Positions 1-19,938 of a stretch of 64,000 bases of DNA are shown piece by piece. The DNA is taken from positions 13,904,851 to 13,968,850 of the forward strand of contig NC_049984.1 in NCBI RefSeq assembly GCF_000003815.2, read 5' to 3'. Every line of letters begins with the position of its first letter. Positions within the stretch are counted from its first letter, which is position 1. The notes under the pieces are model-generated. The model was not told where the DNA came from. It saw only the letters and a program-made list of their open reading frames with translations, and made no database searches. This DNA is from Branchiostoma floridae. Lineage: Eukaryota > Chordata > Leptocardii > Amphioxiformes > Branchiostomatidae. A program made the position numbers and the translations under genes.

Positions 1-713
1 GTATAGTATAGTTGTCCTTGTGCTAGCTTTTGAACTTGAATGCAATTTGCTGCTGCAATGCATACTTAACATGAGTAGCCATCACACTAATGTATTGTAC
101 ATAATAACATCTTGGTTCTTTTGTAGGGCGGGACTGTGCTGGGTTCATCATCCTGTGTACCTTTATTGTCTAATCCCTGCTGTGAATATTTTAATCTGTC
201 TCATATCACACCGCCATTCTCACTTCATCTCATTTAGCATTGTTGCTTGCTTTAGCTTCCAATTGCACTTTGCTGTAACCTTTTTTGTATAAACTGACTT
301 GTAGTGTTTCTGTGATAGAATGGCAAGCATATGGAGTATATAGGACAGCACAAAGCCTAGTAAACAGGCTAATCTCTTGTGTATTTACTGGTGACTAGAG
401 CAGTAAGAGGACTTCTACACTCCTACATCTACTTTATGATGCTTATCCTCCAAAATGTGTAATTTAAAACAAAGCTGCTGTCACAGTTGTTTTTGTATAC
501 ACTATATACATTTTAAATTCACATGAACAGTTGGGGCTTTCTACATCTGACTCACTTCTATTGAAGAAAATAATGTCCGTTGTCCCTTATCTCTTGAAGT
601 CACAGTTGTAAAGTGTAGTCAGCACATGGAGGTGGCCATACTTATAGTAAGAATTATGTACTGTAAATTTTGTAGTAACCTGCAGACTATAGATCTCAAA
701 AGTGGAGAATAAA
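1..713 (+). other. Possible 3' end of an upstream gene
   Basis: A pyrimidine-rich stretch ending in TAG at about 126 resembles a splice acceptor. It is followed by a short open frame that stops near 240. A canonical AATAAA lies at 708-713. Together these could be the last exon and 3' UTR of a plus-strand gene that begins before the window. I recognise no protein, and AT-rich sequence makes such signals by chance, so this is a weak call. Confidence 0.22.
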
Positions 714-3700
714 AACTACCAAAACCAGTGTTCTGTATCTTTGTGTAATGTCTTGTAACATTTATTTTCAAACAGCCATGAGATATAACCGTTTGTGTAC
801 AGACACCAGATTGTTAAACAGTACATGTACAAATGTAAGTGTACCTTAAAAAACCATCTAGCCCAATTCTGCAAAAAGTAAACTACCCTTGATTATTCAT
901 TTATTGAACCTCTAGATAACTCTATAGATCTACAACCACAATCAAGACAAACATAAGGAGTATTATCTTTTAACTCTTTACTGGGTTTAGAAGGCATTGG
1001 TCTCCAAATGATGAATCGAAGAGGATCGCCTGACAAGTGTCCGTGTTGTAGCGCCGCAAAGCGAAGGTAACTGCCCGAGCAGTCAGAGTAGGGTCATTCA
1101 GAGGTCAGCGATTCTGCTGAAGTTTGTCAAGTCGAGTCCATCTGGAAAAGGGGTGGTAGAGTTCATGGTAAACTTTTCAATGTGAAGTCGCAGAACCTGG
1201 AAGTATTTTAATTCAGTAGTCTTGTGTTTAGAGAAGTCTAATAAAGTAATTGCTTCTAAATGTCCGATTTGCGAACGGTTGGTTGGCGTCCAGGAATCTC
1301 CTTGTGCGTGAGAAAATGCTCGGTAAACTCAAAGTTGCTGGAATCGCCAGAATAAATCTCGCCTCACATGATCGGATTACGCCATCCCTGGCCCCTCCCC
1401 CTACCCGCAACTCTCCCAGCTCGCCGCAAGCCGCTCAACCAGCCGCCGGTCCAAGGGTCTTCCGAGGGTCCAACGTCCAGTTTCCCCTGCCCAACCACCC
1501 GTCAACAGATGCCGGGTCAACGCATTATGACCGGAAAAAAGTCCGAAGAAGGTGAATTTGTCGCGCGACCTCTTTTTTTCCGCAGAGTGTGGGAAACGCG
1601 AGCGATCTGGGCGCGTTTTTACACAGGTTGCTTGTCTCCCACCAGCCGGCTGACCAAAAATTGTTTGCACAGTTTTATCTCACGCTGGTAACGGGGCAGG
1701 CGACCTGTAAGTGTACAAACTCGCCCAGAAAAGGCGCAAGGCAGAGAACTTCTAAACTTTGGGCCAACTTTTACTTTCATTTTCGACCAGCGGAGAAGGA
1801 AGCAAGGTCTAGAAGTTTTTAGCGCGATGGTTCACAAACATGTCCAAACCTGCTGAGATCGCAGTTTGATTGTCACACGAGTAACCACAGTTGTTTTTCC
1901 CGAGCCAAGTGGTACCAACTGGGGAGCTGCTCGGAGAACTCATGATTTCTCCAAATTTCTAATAACACTGTCGATAAGGCGCTTTACTGTGATTCAGAAA
2001 TGCATGCATACGACATTAAAAATTCCTAAATGTTTCTTTTCTATTTGTAATATGTTTATTTGGTTGTCAGCTCAGGAAAGACCACCCCCTCCCGCTGTTG
2101 TTTTCCTTATTCAGTCCAGCTGTTTTGTATTTAGCAAGGTTGTTGTGATGATCACTTTCTTCATATTTGGCAAGTCGCCCGTCACTCTCTGAAAATCATT
2201 GAACGAAAGTTGCTGAATTTATCTGGACCCCAAAACACACCTTGACCCCATCAGCTGGCCGTAGCCATGACTGGGCTTAGCCTTGGTTCTTGTAACAGGG
2301 GACCAACCAGTATTGCTAACCAAAGGGGTGGTAGGGTGGCTACCTAATCTCCAAGCAGATGTACAGATCTAACTCATTCTCAATGTCTACACCTGTTTTT
2401 TGCAGCATTTACTTAGTGTTCTTTTCTTAGAGTAGTATTCCTAACAATACTAATGCTAGGAGCAGGTGTATCATTTAAAAATACAATACTTGGAAAGAAC
2501 TTTTAATGTTGCAAAAATGTGAAAAATACTAAGAATGAGAGAGGTCTTTCATTTTGCCATTCTCCAAACAGATTCTCTTTTTCTCTCCAAGTGACAACAA
2601 CCCTTACCTACTTGTCTCTTGTCAGTAAGTGTGTGTACAATATTAATAGCACCCTAACATACTTCTGCAAGTCACCATTCTTACTGCATGCTATCAAACT
2701 CATAGCTATTTTGCCTATGTTGTTTTTGTGATCTTCCTGATACCATAACAACAACAACAACAACAACAGGCGTATTCATTACAGTCCAGCCAAGTGTAGC
2801 AAATAGATACACAAAGGCATAACAAGGATTACATTTCAAACATGTTGTACTAGAGAACCTATACATGTATTTACAATCAGCTATTGCTGTCAGGACATTC
2901 TTAGAAGGACCTTTGATGTGTGACTTAGGATGTCAAAATTGCACAATATGCATGTATTGGTAAGTTTTGTCATATGCTCATAATTGTTACCACTTCCTTG
3001 ATTTGTTTGCACTAATAAGCATAACTCAGGGTAGTTTTAGGGATTGATTTTACTAACAAAAGAAAAAAAAAGATATGAAAAAAATCCCTCCAACTTCTCT
3101 GGGACCCTTCGCTCTATCCTGGGACAAACATTTCACATTTCATTAAAAAATTCTGAATTTCTTTCAATAAAATTGATGGAAATGCTTTTTCGAAAGCTAT
3201 GAATGACAGATTTAACAATGAAATTCAACAACAAAGGCTATCAAGCACTGATTTAGATGGAAAAAAAAATGAAGCAGAATACTGTCCCAAATCTCAATCT
3301 CTGGTGTCCTTGGAGGAAGGGGTGGATGAAATCTGATGCTTTGTGATTGGTTGGACCATTTTGCTCTGTGATTGGATGGTCCAAGAAGATAAGGCTTGGT
3401 AAGATAAGGCTGTATAAATACTGGTAATTGAAACATGTGACATTTGGGTGGCAAAAACTACAGTAGAGCTAATTAATCTTCCTACAGCCTGCATTTTGAT
3501 GCTGCTGTCATGTGCAGGTATGCAACAGGTGTCTAAAGTGCCCAGACCAATGCATAGCACTATACAGCAACATAAATCGCTCTCTTTTGTTGCTCGATGG
3601 TACCAGGGTTTTGAGCCTTTATTGAAGGATGCCAACATACATCGTGCAGTCTGGAGAAATATCACGGAGGGAGCAAGGGGCCAGTCACTGGCCTAGGCAC

Positions 3701-4872
3701 TTAGAGTGAGAGAGAGACATACATCAACATAATGAACATACATCAACATACATTTGTATTCAGTGGTATTTTCTCTCATGGTCTTTTACCTACTTTTTGG
3801 CATTGATTTATTGATTGTTTAAAGTTTGGAGAGCTTATCTAATCAATCATCTGTCACATCCTGAGATGAAGGGGCTGTGGTTGCATCACCTAGACTCTTC
3901 TCTCGGACTGATGAACGTTTGAGTGGATCTTAACCCTCAACTGTGCTCCAACATCATCCGAAGAGCAGCTAATGATGAATAATCAGCTCTCATGGATATA
4001 GAATCGAGTTAAATTAGTGCTGGGTCCGTTCCATATAGGGCATGCGTTACATAACTTCATGAGATTAGATTTAATGGATATTTGTTCAAGCGTACCATTT
4101 CTGGAATGACATTGATCTTTGACTTGGCACTAAACACATAATGGAAAGATCATAAATCATCCAAGAGAGAACAAAACTAACAAAAAAGTAATTAAAGTTG
4201 CTGCTATATATACTTATGCATCGTAATGTGTCGTAATGTGTCACTACTAAGTTATTTACTCACACACGCAACATTGAAGAAGACCTGGGTTTTTCCCAAG
4301 ATTGTGAGTTATGGAAGTTGGTGCCTATGCCAGATTTTATACGGTAGACAATATTACTGGTAATCTGCTGTTGGATGAAGAAGATAAGATGATTTTGATG
4401 ACCTGATTATCACAGCCTCTTCAATTTTACAACCAAAGACCAGCTGTCAAGGAATGTTGGCTAGGGGTATTCTTTCTTATTACTCTTATAGCTTTTAGAT
4501 GTTTTCTATCATAAAGAAACAACCAGACAATTAGGGTGTCCTGTCCCCATCACGAGGCAATGGTATATCCCACATGACAACCTTGCTTTTTTGGGGATAA
4601 AAAGGGGCCAGTTAGAAGCAAGTGGCCTTGTGGGCTGACCTTTTGTGACCCCACATCCCCCACGAAGAACAATTGTACACCTATTAATAACTACCTGACT
4701 GGTGGGAAAGTATGTTAGTGTGTTGTCATAATGATAACGCCATTAGTCAAACAGCAGATACACAAACGATCAATCAAGTCAGGATGTGGGAGATGTGTGA
4801 AGATCTGATAACAGACTCATGTACTCTTTTCAACTAGATCCAAAAGAGTTGGCACCTTTCTGTTTATATAAG
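714..4872. other. Non-genic stretch, no recognised gene
   Basis: I see no conserved coding segment here. About 1000-1830 is richer in G+C and CpG than its surroundings and has overlapping open frames on both strands, as a CpG-rich promoter or untranslated exon might. A (CAA)n microsatellite lies at about 2743-2768. The missing 5' exons of HNF4 could start in this region, but I could not identify one. Confidence 0.4.
1010..1830. promoter_or_regulatory. G+C/CpG-rich segment, candidate promoter
   Basis: Base composition differs clearly from the AT-rich flanks, with many CG dinucleotides and long frames open on both strands, which is a composition effect. It is the most promoter-like segment upstream of HNF4 in this window. 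No TATA box or recognised first exon was found, so the assignment to HNF4 is only inference from position. Confidence 0.2.
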
Positions 4873-5260
4873 CATGTTGATTTGATCATATGGATGGCAT
4901 CTGTGTATGCATCAAATTTCGTCCGTTTCCCAAAAAAAGTTTCAACGGTACTAAAATCATTCAAAGCCGCTGCAAAATGAGCAAAAAAAATGTGCACGTT
5001 GTGTGCCGTAGATTGCCCAAAAAAATTAGAATGTCATAGAATGCCAATGTAAAAGAAGAAGATGGAAAAGGAGAGAAATGAAGAATCTATTGTTTGATAC
5101 ACCATACTCTGTGTTCTCAATCATGTGTTCAACCTTCCTGACCGCTTAGATTTCGTACAGAAGGCAACTGTTTTGGCCCAACTTTTTTTATTCGCACGCT
5201 CTCATCAGATTTGGGGTTCCCAGAGGATGTCATCCATATGATATTATCAAATCAACATTG
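4873..5260. mobile_element. MITE, family A, copy 1
   Basis: About 388 bp bounded by inverted ends. The left end reads CATGTTGATTTGAT then ATATGGATG; the right end is its near reverse complement. A second copy in opposite orientation lies at 32564-32952 and shares the subterminal sequence, including a run GCGTGCGAATAAAAAAA. There is no coding capacity, so it is non-autonomous. The superfamily is not assigned because no clear target-site duplication was seen. Confidence 0.65.
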
Positions 5261-8200
5261 TTAAGTACAATGTGCAGGATTACTTGGTAGAGAACAATTC
5301 CTGGTAACGTTAAGTTATAAGCAGTAACATCTTTTTATTTTGATGTTGTTGTTGGATAGAATTAGATAGTGATCGCCATAATTACTACATGTAAAGTTAG
5401 ATATGATAACATGAAATGAAATAGGCCTGATCAATCTAAAAAGTTCAACTTATTTATTTGCTTTTCTTTGAAAGAAAAGACTTGGCCTGAGAGATAAATG
5501 AACGGAATATGGAAAGTGTTGTTAAGCCTTTACTTAAGGTTGAAGAACCAGAGTGGAATAAGTCCAAGTGATCATCCCCATTGGACAATGAGAAAGACTG
5601 AGGATTTGATGGGGAATTTTGAATGGGACAATTTAAAAAAAGACTTCCTAGTGGTACAATGATTTTAAAGAAGAAAGTTAGATTGAGTGTTATGAGGACA
5701 CGTCTCAGTTTCTATCTCCTTATTTGGGGTGACAAATAGATCTGTCGTTGTTTAATTTTTACTCTTGTCCCACCCTCCTTCCCTTTCTCACCAGCTTTTT
5801 ATTGCATCTAACCTGTATCTTGATACAAAAATAGTTCACTATTTCTGCTGAGCCTGCAAGCTTATTGATGACCCCTTGTATATGACTTGTGGTACATAAG
5901 GCTGATGAATTGCATAATTTGCAGTAACCTTGTTCTATGTGTCAGCCATAGTTAACTGTAACTGCACCTATGCATACTTAGTAAGACGACCTTAACATTC
6001 ATGCCACTTATTGATGGACATTAGGCCATTCAAGTCCCTTTTCAGCTACAGATGGGTACATATTCCACCTGTCAGTTTATTTGTTGGTTATAAATACCAT
6101 ACATCTGTAGCTTTAGATGTCAAATGTTCTATTCTCTGCATGTTCTTTTCACCAGTGTGATGTTTTTCATCCTCTTCATTCTCACCTCCTGGTCTAGGTA
6201 AGCAGCATCTCTCCCTGTTCAAACACTCTGTGAAGGCATGTATCGGGCTGTGCAATGAAAACCCAGTTGTGTGCCTTACTAGGGGTGCAAAATAGTTAGC
6301 CATTAACTATTGGTGATTGTTCGACGGCCAATCGGGATAACATGTTTTTCTCGCCGGCTGTACACACCTGTCAGTTAAAGATCTTTTATCACCTGGGAAC
6401 GTACCACTCCATAGTGGACAGGTATGGGCGGCTTACGTTAGAAATTCCTCTGTGGCTACACAGCATAAACCTTGTCAAAACATTTGAGAAATGGGGCAAT
6501 AAAAGGTGTGGTCCATACAGTACAACAATGGCCAAGGGAACAAAGTTTAAAGTTTTAGGAAAGTCAAAGTAACTGTGTAGATACACTTCAGACTTGCACC
6601 TGAGACCTTGTAAGGGAAGGTTCGCGGTGCTTTGGAACTTTTGAGTAGTAGAACAGGGGGGCAATAGTGGTAAGGTTGCTGTGGCCGCAATCTCAGAAAT
6701 CAATTGAGTAAGCATATTTCGCCAGCTAGCAACAGCGGCCACGACCTTAACGGCAAATTTACACAAGCAGGTTGGGAGGCAAATGGGAGCCTCGATAGAA
6801 GACCCAATCTCAGTCCCCTGATAAAAACCGCAAAAATAGTAGCGTTGTTTCACGATCCATCAAAATCCCGGCCGGCTTAAGACCTGGATGCGTATTTGTG
6901 GGCTGGGCAGTCAAACACACATTGCACTTCAGTCGAGTTGTTTCAGGCATCGAAGTCCTTTTAAATTGCCTTATCAGGTAAATGGTGGAATTTGTTCTTT
7001 ACCCTACTAATTAGACTTCGGATCTGCTAGTCTTTAAAATCCTTCAGAATCCGCATGGATTATGTCCATTGTTATGTAATCCCTGATGTAAAAATCTATT
7101 ATTGCAATTTAAGCAATGTGTAGATATTTTGTTGCCAAAGCAGGAAGTTAGGATTTATGTGCAGAGTACAGATTGAAATAACTTGGTTGGCCAGGTGGGC
7201 AGACTGTAAGGTCTGTTGTGTGAGTAAGTCGTTGGCTTTTGTACCAAGGGGCACAGTGTACTTCTCTTTAAACCAACACAGTGAAAGCTACAGTTGTAAA
7301 TCTTGGGGATGTTTTGGGGTAAAGGGTAGAAGTGAAAGCTTGATTGTTTGTCCGCTCCCCTTGATTGTGTCTGGAGGGTAGAGAAGTGAAGATGGCGAGG
7401 TTTGTAATAGGGTAAGTTTGGATCAGGTGCTGTCGTTTAAAACACAAGAAGTTTGTAATGGTTGTTACAGGTGATATTTGTAACATGTGTATCATCTTGT
7501 AATGTGTAATATCCTGAGGTATATCTCTACAGGCATTTCACTTTCTAAAGCAAGAAAAGTAAGCGAGGCAGTGCATTAATTCTAACATAAGTCTATAAGT
7601 TAATTGCGAACTCTGCTGCTTGTATAAACCAAGTCCAAAAGAAAGAATCGTATGATAAACTTTGTAAAAAGATCACTGCATGAAACAGTGTTACGGTAGA
7701 ACATTCCTTCCACAGTTTCTACCATTGTTGCAGCTTTCTCTGTCTTCAGACCTTCTTTGCTATCTGTTCTTTCAGCCATGTTTGGTGGATCGGACAGCAT
7801 GACAGGGTTACCCACCATCAAACCTCCAGGTATTCACAAGTTTCTCTCCTGATGCTTCACAGTTATACATCAACCTTTTAATTCTTTGTATTCCCTTGAA
7901 GTATGAGATCATTGAGGTCTTGCAGAAGTGTCAGCATGAGGGTCTATTTCAAAACTTACAGCCCTATTAATGTCTAATTGCAACAAGATTTGATATCATA
8001 ATTGTCCATAGCATATAACTACCAATGTGATCAATGAACAATTTGGTATCTGCATCGGATGCCTTTAATTTTTCTAGCCCGATAACCTCGGATTCTCACT
8101 CAGTAAGTTGGTAGGTGTGAGTGTGAACTAAGGTTCCTAGAATTTAACAATGTCCTTGGCTTGTAATGATGAATGTCTTGGTAAAGTCATGGTAATGTGT

Positions 8201-11093
8201 CAGGTTTGAAAGATGTTGAGAGAATGTTCAAAGAAAGTAAATGCTTCAATTTCTCATTTAGTTTTACCATAGTCACTCATCAGCCGCCCTCTTCTGGGCC
8301 TAATGGTCCTTTAGGAGACGGGGTGTCTCCATAGTAGCTTGGGGCAAAAACATTAGTTGCATAAGTATCTTATCTCGAAACTTTTGGCCTAGAAGACAGG
8401 ACAATTCCTCCTGTTGCAAAATACTTGACAATATGTACATCCCACAATCATGCATGAAGTGTGAATAGTTGGGATCAGAAATTGTATAACATTGTTACGT
8501 GATCTTTTATGATATGTTACTAATAGACGTTAGAAAAATGACTTTTTCAATGATTTGATATCCACTGCTTCTCATATATTGATGATTTTCAGCACTACAG
8601 AGCTAGTGGGAGTTAATTTGAGTCTCCTTGAGTATTTGGGCCTTTTGTGGTCTTAGAATTTGAATTCTCATTACCAGTACAAATATCGGACATCCTAGCC
8701 TAGGATGATGTTGCAAAAGACAAAACTTGAACTAAAGGTGTAAGGTGCTAGTCTCAAGAATTACTAAGATTAAGTCCTGAAATTCTAAATTTTTTTTCTG
8801 TTTCATGTCTGTAGCCATCTTTCAATTCCTGTCCATTTTATCGAGAGGTGAACAAACCAGGTACTTTGTTGTCGTGACACTCCGATCCACTCTACCCCAC
8901 AGATTATAAAGCTAACCCAGCCGTATCAGCGGTGTTTGAAAAGAGGGGGGCAACACAAAAGTAGAGCAAATATTTGTGAGTCCGATTATCATTAGTGACA
9001 CCAGCTAGTGTTTGATCTGACTTGAGTCAATTACTTTATCTTCTTGGAGTCACGGGACTAGTAATTATTTTGCTGACTGCAGTAACAAAATCAATTGACA
9101 GTTTCAAGATATCTAAGTTGTTGTTGTACAACTTAAATGCTAAAGAAATTCTACAGTTTTCTAAAAGATTTACTTCCATTTTTGAAGAAGATATAATTGG
9201 AGAGGAGGAAGGAAATGATTAGTACCCATGTTGAATTACTGTGTTGTTTGGCTTGGCGTAGATAAGTGGCTATTAATTAACGGGTAGAACTTTGCCTCAA
9301 ATGACATTTTTCTTGATCCAGTTCATTAAACTGCTACATGCGTTACTTTATAATGTCAAGATATCATTGGTCACTTTTCGCTCAACTGTTTGCAGAGCTT
9401 ATCGTTTTTTTTTCCAATGACGCTCATGCGTTGGAATGTTCGGGTGACCTGGAGGTCAGCGCAGGCAAATATCAGGCTCCTCACACGTAAGGTACCTTCT
9501 ACTCACCCACAGCGGCATGTTTTTCAAGTCATATTTGCATTAGTTGGCAAATATTTAAACATATTGATAAGTGCTTATATTCAAATGTCATATCTTGCTA
9601 ATAATTGAGAACACATTCACTGGCAGGTTAGAAAGGGGCGTGGCCTTTAGAAGATGTGTTAGTACATGCCATATAGCAGCGAAGACATACTTCTAATGGC
9701 AGCTTAGATTGTTATTTCCCATAGTCTCAATCTTGGGAGTATGGTTGTATGTATTCTCTCAGAACAAAATAACTGTGTATTCCTTTGTCATCTCAGGTGT
9801 GTGTAAATGTAGGAATCACAGTTAACATGTCTTTTTCTCTCTTTTGTTTGCGTTTGGAGTCAGAGTTCATTGTTGTGAAGGGCGTATCCCTTGAACATGT
9901 TCTGCCGTGCCCTGCACTCAAACAGCTTTATTTTATAAACTTAAGAAGGTCTCTGACCAAAACTGTAACAGTTCTTAAATTCCATGCTAATAACAGCTAG
10001 TTTTGCTGGAAATAACTTCCAAAAGTTCTTGATTTCTAAACCAAAAGTTACTGCCATCTAGTGTTGGTGACAAATAAACCAGTTGTTGAAATTAGTCTAT
10101 AAAACTAGAGGGGGTAAGTTGTGATTAATGGGGATGTCTACATGGCATTAGCCTGATTAAGTCACTCACAGACCCTCCCACCAAGTATCTTAAAAAAGGC
10201 TGAGAGTTTGTGTTGCACAGACTAATACAACCTTCAGCAAAATTCCCTCACATACATGTACATGTACAGTTCCATACTCACTCCCAATTTTTAACTTGGG
10301 CAGTGCTACTACTGTTCAAAGCATCTGCTACATGTGTTAACAGTGTATTCCAACAAGCTAAGGTGTTTGGGTGTGTCTTAAGTTATTGCAAGAGCCTTAA
10401 GCCACAGGAATGTAGTTACATTAGTTGACACGGGCCCTGTTGACTCTGTATTGTGCGGCACTGTGGTGAGTAAACAAGCCGTTCTGCCGACAGGCTGGGC
10501 CTTTTCTTAGTAGGGACTGACCCGTCAGTTGAACCTCTTTCCGGGTTTGAAGTTGGCCGTGCTGAAGAACTGTAGGAAGGACAGGGCTTTTATTTGAAGA
10601 CATTTCAGCACCACGGAGATGACTAACAAGGAGAATAGAAGGAGGCCATCTTGACTGCTTCAAAAAGCTTTTATGATCAACTGAATGTACTCTAGCTTAA
10701 GCTGGCATGACAATCATATATTAGCAGATCTATAAACTTGTATGGATCATTATAACATTTGAAAGTATAAAATAAAGTCAATTTACCCCCCCCCCCCTCC
10801 CACAAACACCACCACCACCACCATACACAAACAAGTGGAATCAGTATCAGTTCAGTATTTTTCATGCAGTTTTTTTTTTATAGACAGAAGATTGGGACTG
10901 TGGTTGTCTGTGTGGAGTTATGTGGAGCAAAAATTTCTCATTTCAAGAGGGCATGCTTGTTTATTTTCCCATTTGTCAAATTCCTAAGATCATTTTTCTC
11001 CCTGTAACCTGTTCCATGATTCCTTCTGTCCCTCAGTGGTAGTTATGAAGCTATGATAAATCCTAGATCCAATGCAGTGTCGCATTTTATATA
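5261..11093. other. Non-genic stretch, no recognised gene
   Basis: Several frames of 70-150 codons occur, the longest on the minus strand at 6389-6853, but none has recognisable motifs, splice context or family resemblance. At about 6670-6750 there is an imperfect inverted repeat containing GTGGCCGC. A poly-C run followed by (CAC)n lies near 10788-10822. It may be 5' intron or upstream sequence of HNF4. Confidence 0.4.
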
Positions 11094-11301
11094 CTGTAAA
11101 TGCAGAAATGTTCGCGGTGGATTAATGTTAGCGGTTTTCGCGGTGACCACTTCACCGCGAACTTAAAACCACCGCGAACATTTTTCTATCATGGTATTAG
11201 ATTGCAGTCTATGGTGTTACCGTGAACTTAAATCCACCGGGAAAAGTCTTTTTCCCCGCTACCGCGAAATTAAATCCCCGCGAACTTTAATGCATTTACA
11301 G
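11094..11301. mobile_element. MITE, family B, copy 1 (TA target site)
   Basis: A 208-bp element with inverted ends CTGTAAATGCA and TGCATTTACAG, flanked by TA on both sides (11092-11093 and 11302-11303). The interior holds repeated CCGCGAACTTAAA and GTTCGCGGT motifs in both orientations, so the whole element can fold. Related copies lie at 31875-32079 and 52308-52494. It ends about 90 bp before the first visible HNF4 exon. The TA duplication suggests mobilisation by a Tc1/mariner-type transposase, an inference. Confidence 0.8.
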
Positions 11302-11390
11302 TATCAGAATAACAAGAGCTGACGTTTCTCAAATGTGCGTTGTTTATGGTCATGAAAGAGGTGATGATCATATTTATGGTCCCTTTACAG

Positions 11391-17858
<6,468 letters not shown>

Positions 17859-19412
17859 GCAGGCCCGTGCAGACAGGGTTACATGTTTGCAGAGTATGGA
17901 ACAAATGCAACACCACTGATATCACCTCAGTGAATCAAGTTAAGGTGTCACTATTAGCATAGTACATCAATTGGAAAGTCTATTTTTATTACTTCACACA
18001 AGTAATGCTACATGAATTTAGAAGTGTGAATGCAGTACATGGTGAACATGTATACATGTATGTATAATTGGAACGGAGCCAGTAAAATAGTTATATACTA
18101 ACTATATTTTAGGTTAAGACTTCTCAAAGGCTTTTAAAACATTTCTCTTCAAACTTTTTGCCCTCATATGATAAATGTATCAAGAGAATATAAAGGATTT
18201 TGAAAAAGGGGCATATATGATGACAATCATTGTATCAACTAGAAATAGTTTAATGTTGCAAATGCTGTCTAAACCAAGACATTCCCTAAATTGTGAGATA
18301 TTGACATTGCATATTAGACAGATGTCACTGAGAAGATAGGATGTTTTGAAAAGTTTACAAAAGATGAATTATTTTGAAAGTATTGCGACCATTTCTGCTT
18401 AATATTCTTTTCCTAATTTGGTGCTAGTAAATCTTGCGCAAAGGATAAAGTTTGCTTCTTCACAGTGAATGAGGATATTCTACAAAAAGCAGTTGTTCCC
18501 ACAACTGGTCTTGTGGCCCTGCTTCAAAAATATTTTGAAAATGTTACTTGCAAATGGTATAAATGTACAGTAAGTCACTTCTGGGCTAAAAGTGACTTTG
18601 AAAACTACATTGACTTCTGAACTGTGTAAGAGAACTTAAGTTTTAAAAAAATCACATTATAGATTGAACTGTCGTACATGGCATTTCTCAAATGTAGCAG
18701 AAAAAAATGTGGAATTTTACCTTATATCTAAGATGTAAAGATTTTGAAGACATGTTTTAGTTGGTTCAAAAGCTCTAATAGCTCTGTACATAGAAGAATT
18801 TCCTTCAAATGTAACAAATGCTGACAAAATACCATTTCTCAAGTAAATGGGAAAGATGCAATTAATGACTAATTTGTTATAAGGAATGTTGTTGCTGACA
18901 TGAATGTAACTTTCTTGATAATGGTTGTTGCTATTAGGTTCTTACTAACTCAACTGAGCTCTTTTATTAGGTACTCAAATTTACTGTAGATATCAGCTAG
19001 ACTGACAATATGATCTTACCAAATCTTAACAAATAACAGTTTAATTTACTGCAATGTTATTCCTAACAAAGTAAAATTCATCAATGTCAAACATAACCTG
19101 ACCTCGAGATATGGAACATTTTATAGGATGTCTCTTTTCCAATGGGACATCTAGATACTAGAAGTTCTGTTTTATGAAGTTATCTTCCCTTTCTCATCAC
19201 TTTGTACTTAGTTATGGGATACTATACTAGCTTTAGATGGCATATCAAAAATTGAGATTAAGCCATGAGAAAAGATGATATCAGGGTTTCTGTAATTACG
19301 TGTATATATCAAAGTGCAAGATAATTTATTTTTGATGATGAGATTTTATCCTGAATGACATATATCCATGAATATATCAAGAAGAAATATTTGTATGACT
19401 TATTCAAATAAA
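17859..19412 (+). other. HNF4: HNF4 3' UTR
   Basis: AT-rich non-coding sequence follows the HNF4 stop codon. The first convincing polyadenylation signal, AATAAA, is at 19407-19412, giving a 3' UTR of about 1.55 kb. No open frame of note lies inside it. Confidence 0.5.
19407..19412 (+). terminator. Polyadenylation signal for HNF4
   Basis: AATAAA within TTCAAATAAAAAGG, about 1.55 kb after the HNF4 stop and about 530 bp before the opposing DCAF11 signal. Assigned by position. Confidence 0.45.
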
Positions 19413-19530
19413 AAGGGCATAATGCTGTGCACTTGATGCGAATGTTTTTCAGATGGATGAGTGTACATGTAAAAATAGAGTTAACCTCAATTGCACAAGG
19501 ACATTATATCATATGAGTACAAAGCATTAT

Positions 19531-19752
19531 ACTAGGCCATAAGTGTTCTTTTACACAACGGCAGTTTTTCTCACCGTTTCGATGTCTGTCAGACATTTAG
19601 TGTTCTTTTACACAACCAGTTTTTTCACCGTTTTGATGTCTGTCAGACATTTTCTTCAGAGCTTCTAACTGGAGTTCTTCTCGCCACTATATGTAGCCGA
19701 TGTAGGTGGCGCTTTTGCTGGTTGTGTAAAAAAGAAAACTCTTATGTCCTAT
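19531..19752. repeat. Fold-back element with internal tandem duplication, between convergent genes
   Basis: The ends are inverted: CATAAGTGTTCTTTTACACAAC on the left pairs with GTTGTGTAAAAAAGAAAACTCTTATG on the right, with a few mismatches. The left arm and a segment GATGTCTGTCAGACATTT are duplicated in tandem (19544-19598 and 19599-19651). It looks like a short MITE that underwent internal duplication, and it sits in the short gap between the HNF4 and DCAF11 3' ends. Confidence 0.65.
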
Positions 19753-19938
19753 GATCTACCAACCTGATGAAATTATTTTCGGAAAGCATGATACTGTATG
19801 TTAAATGCACCACATAAATAGACACATAATGATGAGTCAATGTCAAGTTGACACATGACTTGCAAACAGAACCATTTCATTAATCCCCACAGCACACATG
19901 ATAAGGACATACCGATTGCAACACTTCAATTTGTGTCT

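Noticed and set aside
1228-1822. Overlapping open frames on both strands in the G+C-rich segment
   Set aside because: High G+C lowers stop-codon frequency in every frame. None reads like a known protein or the HNF4 N-terminus.
6389-6853. 154-codon minus-strand open frame
   Set aside because: No motif, splice context or family resemblance, low-complexity hydrophobic composition and an internal inverted repeat; more likely chance or repeat DNA.
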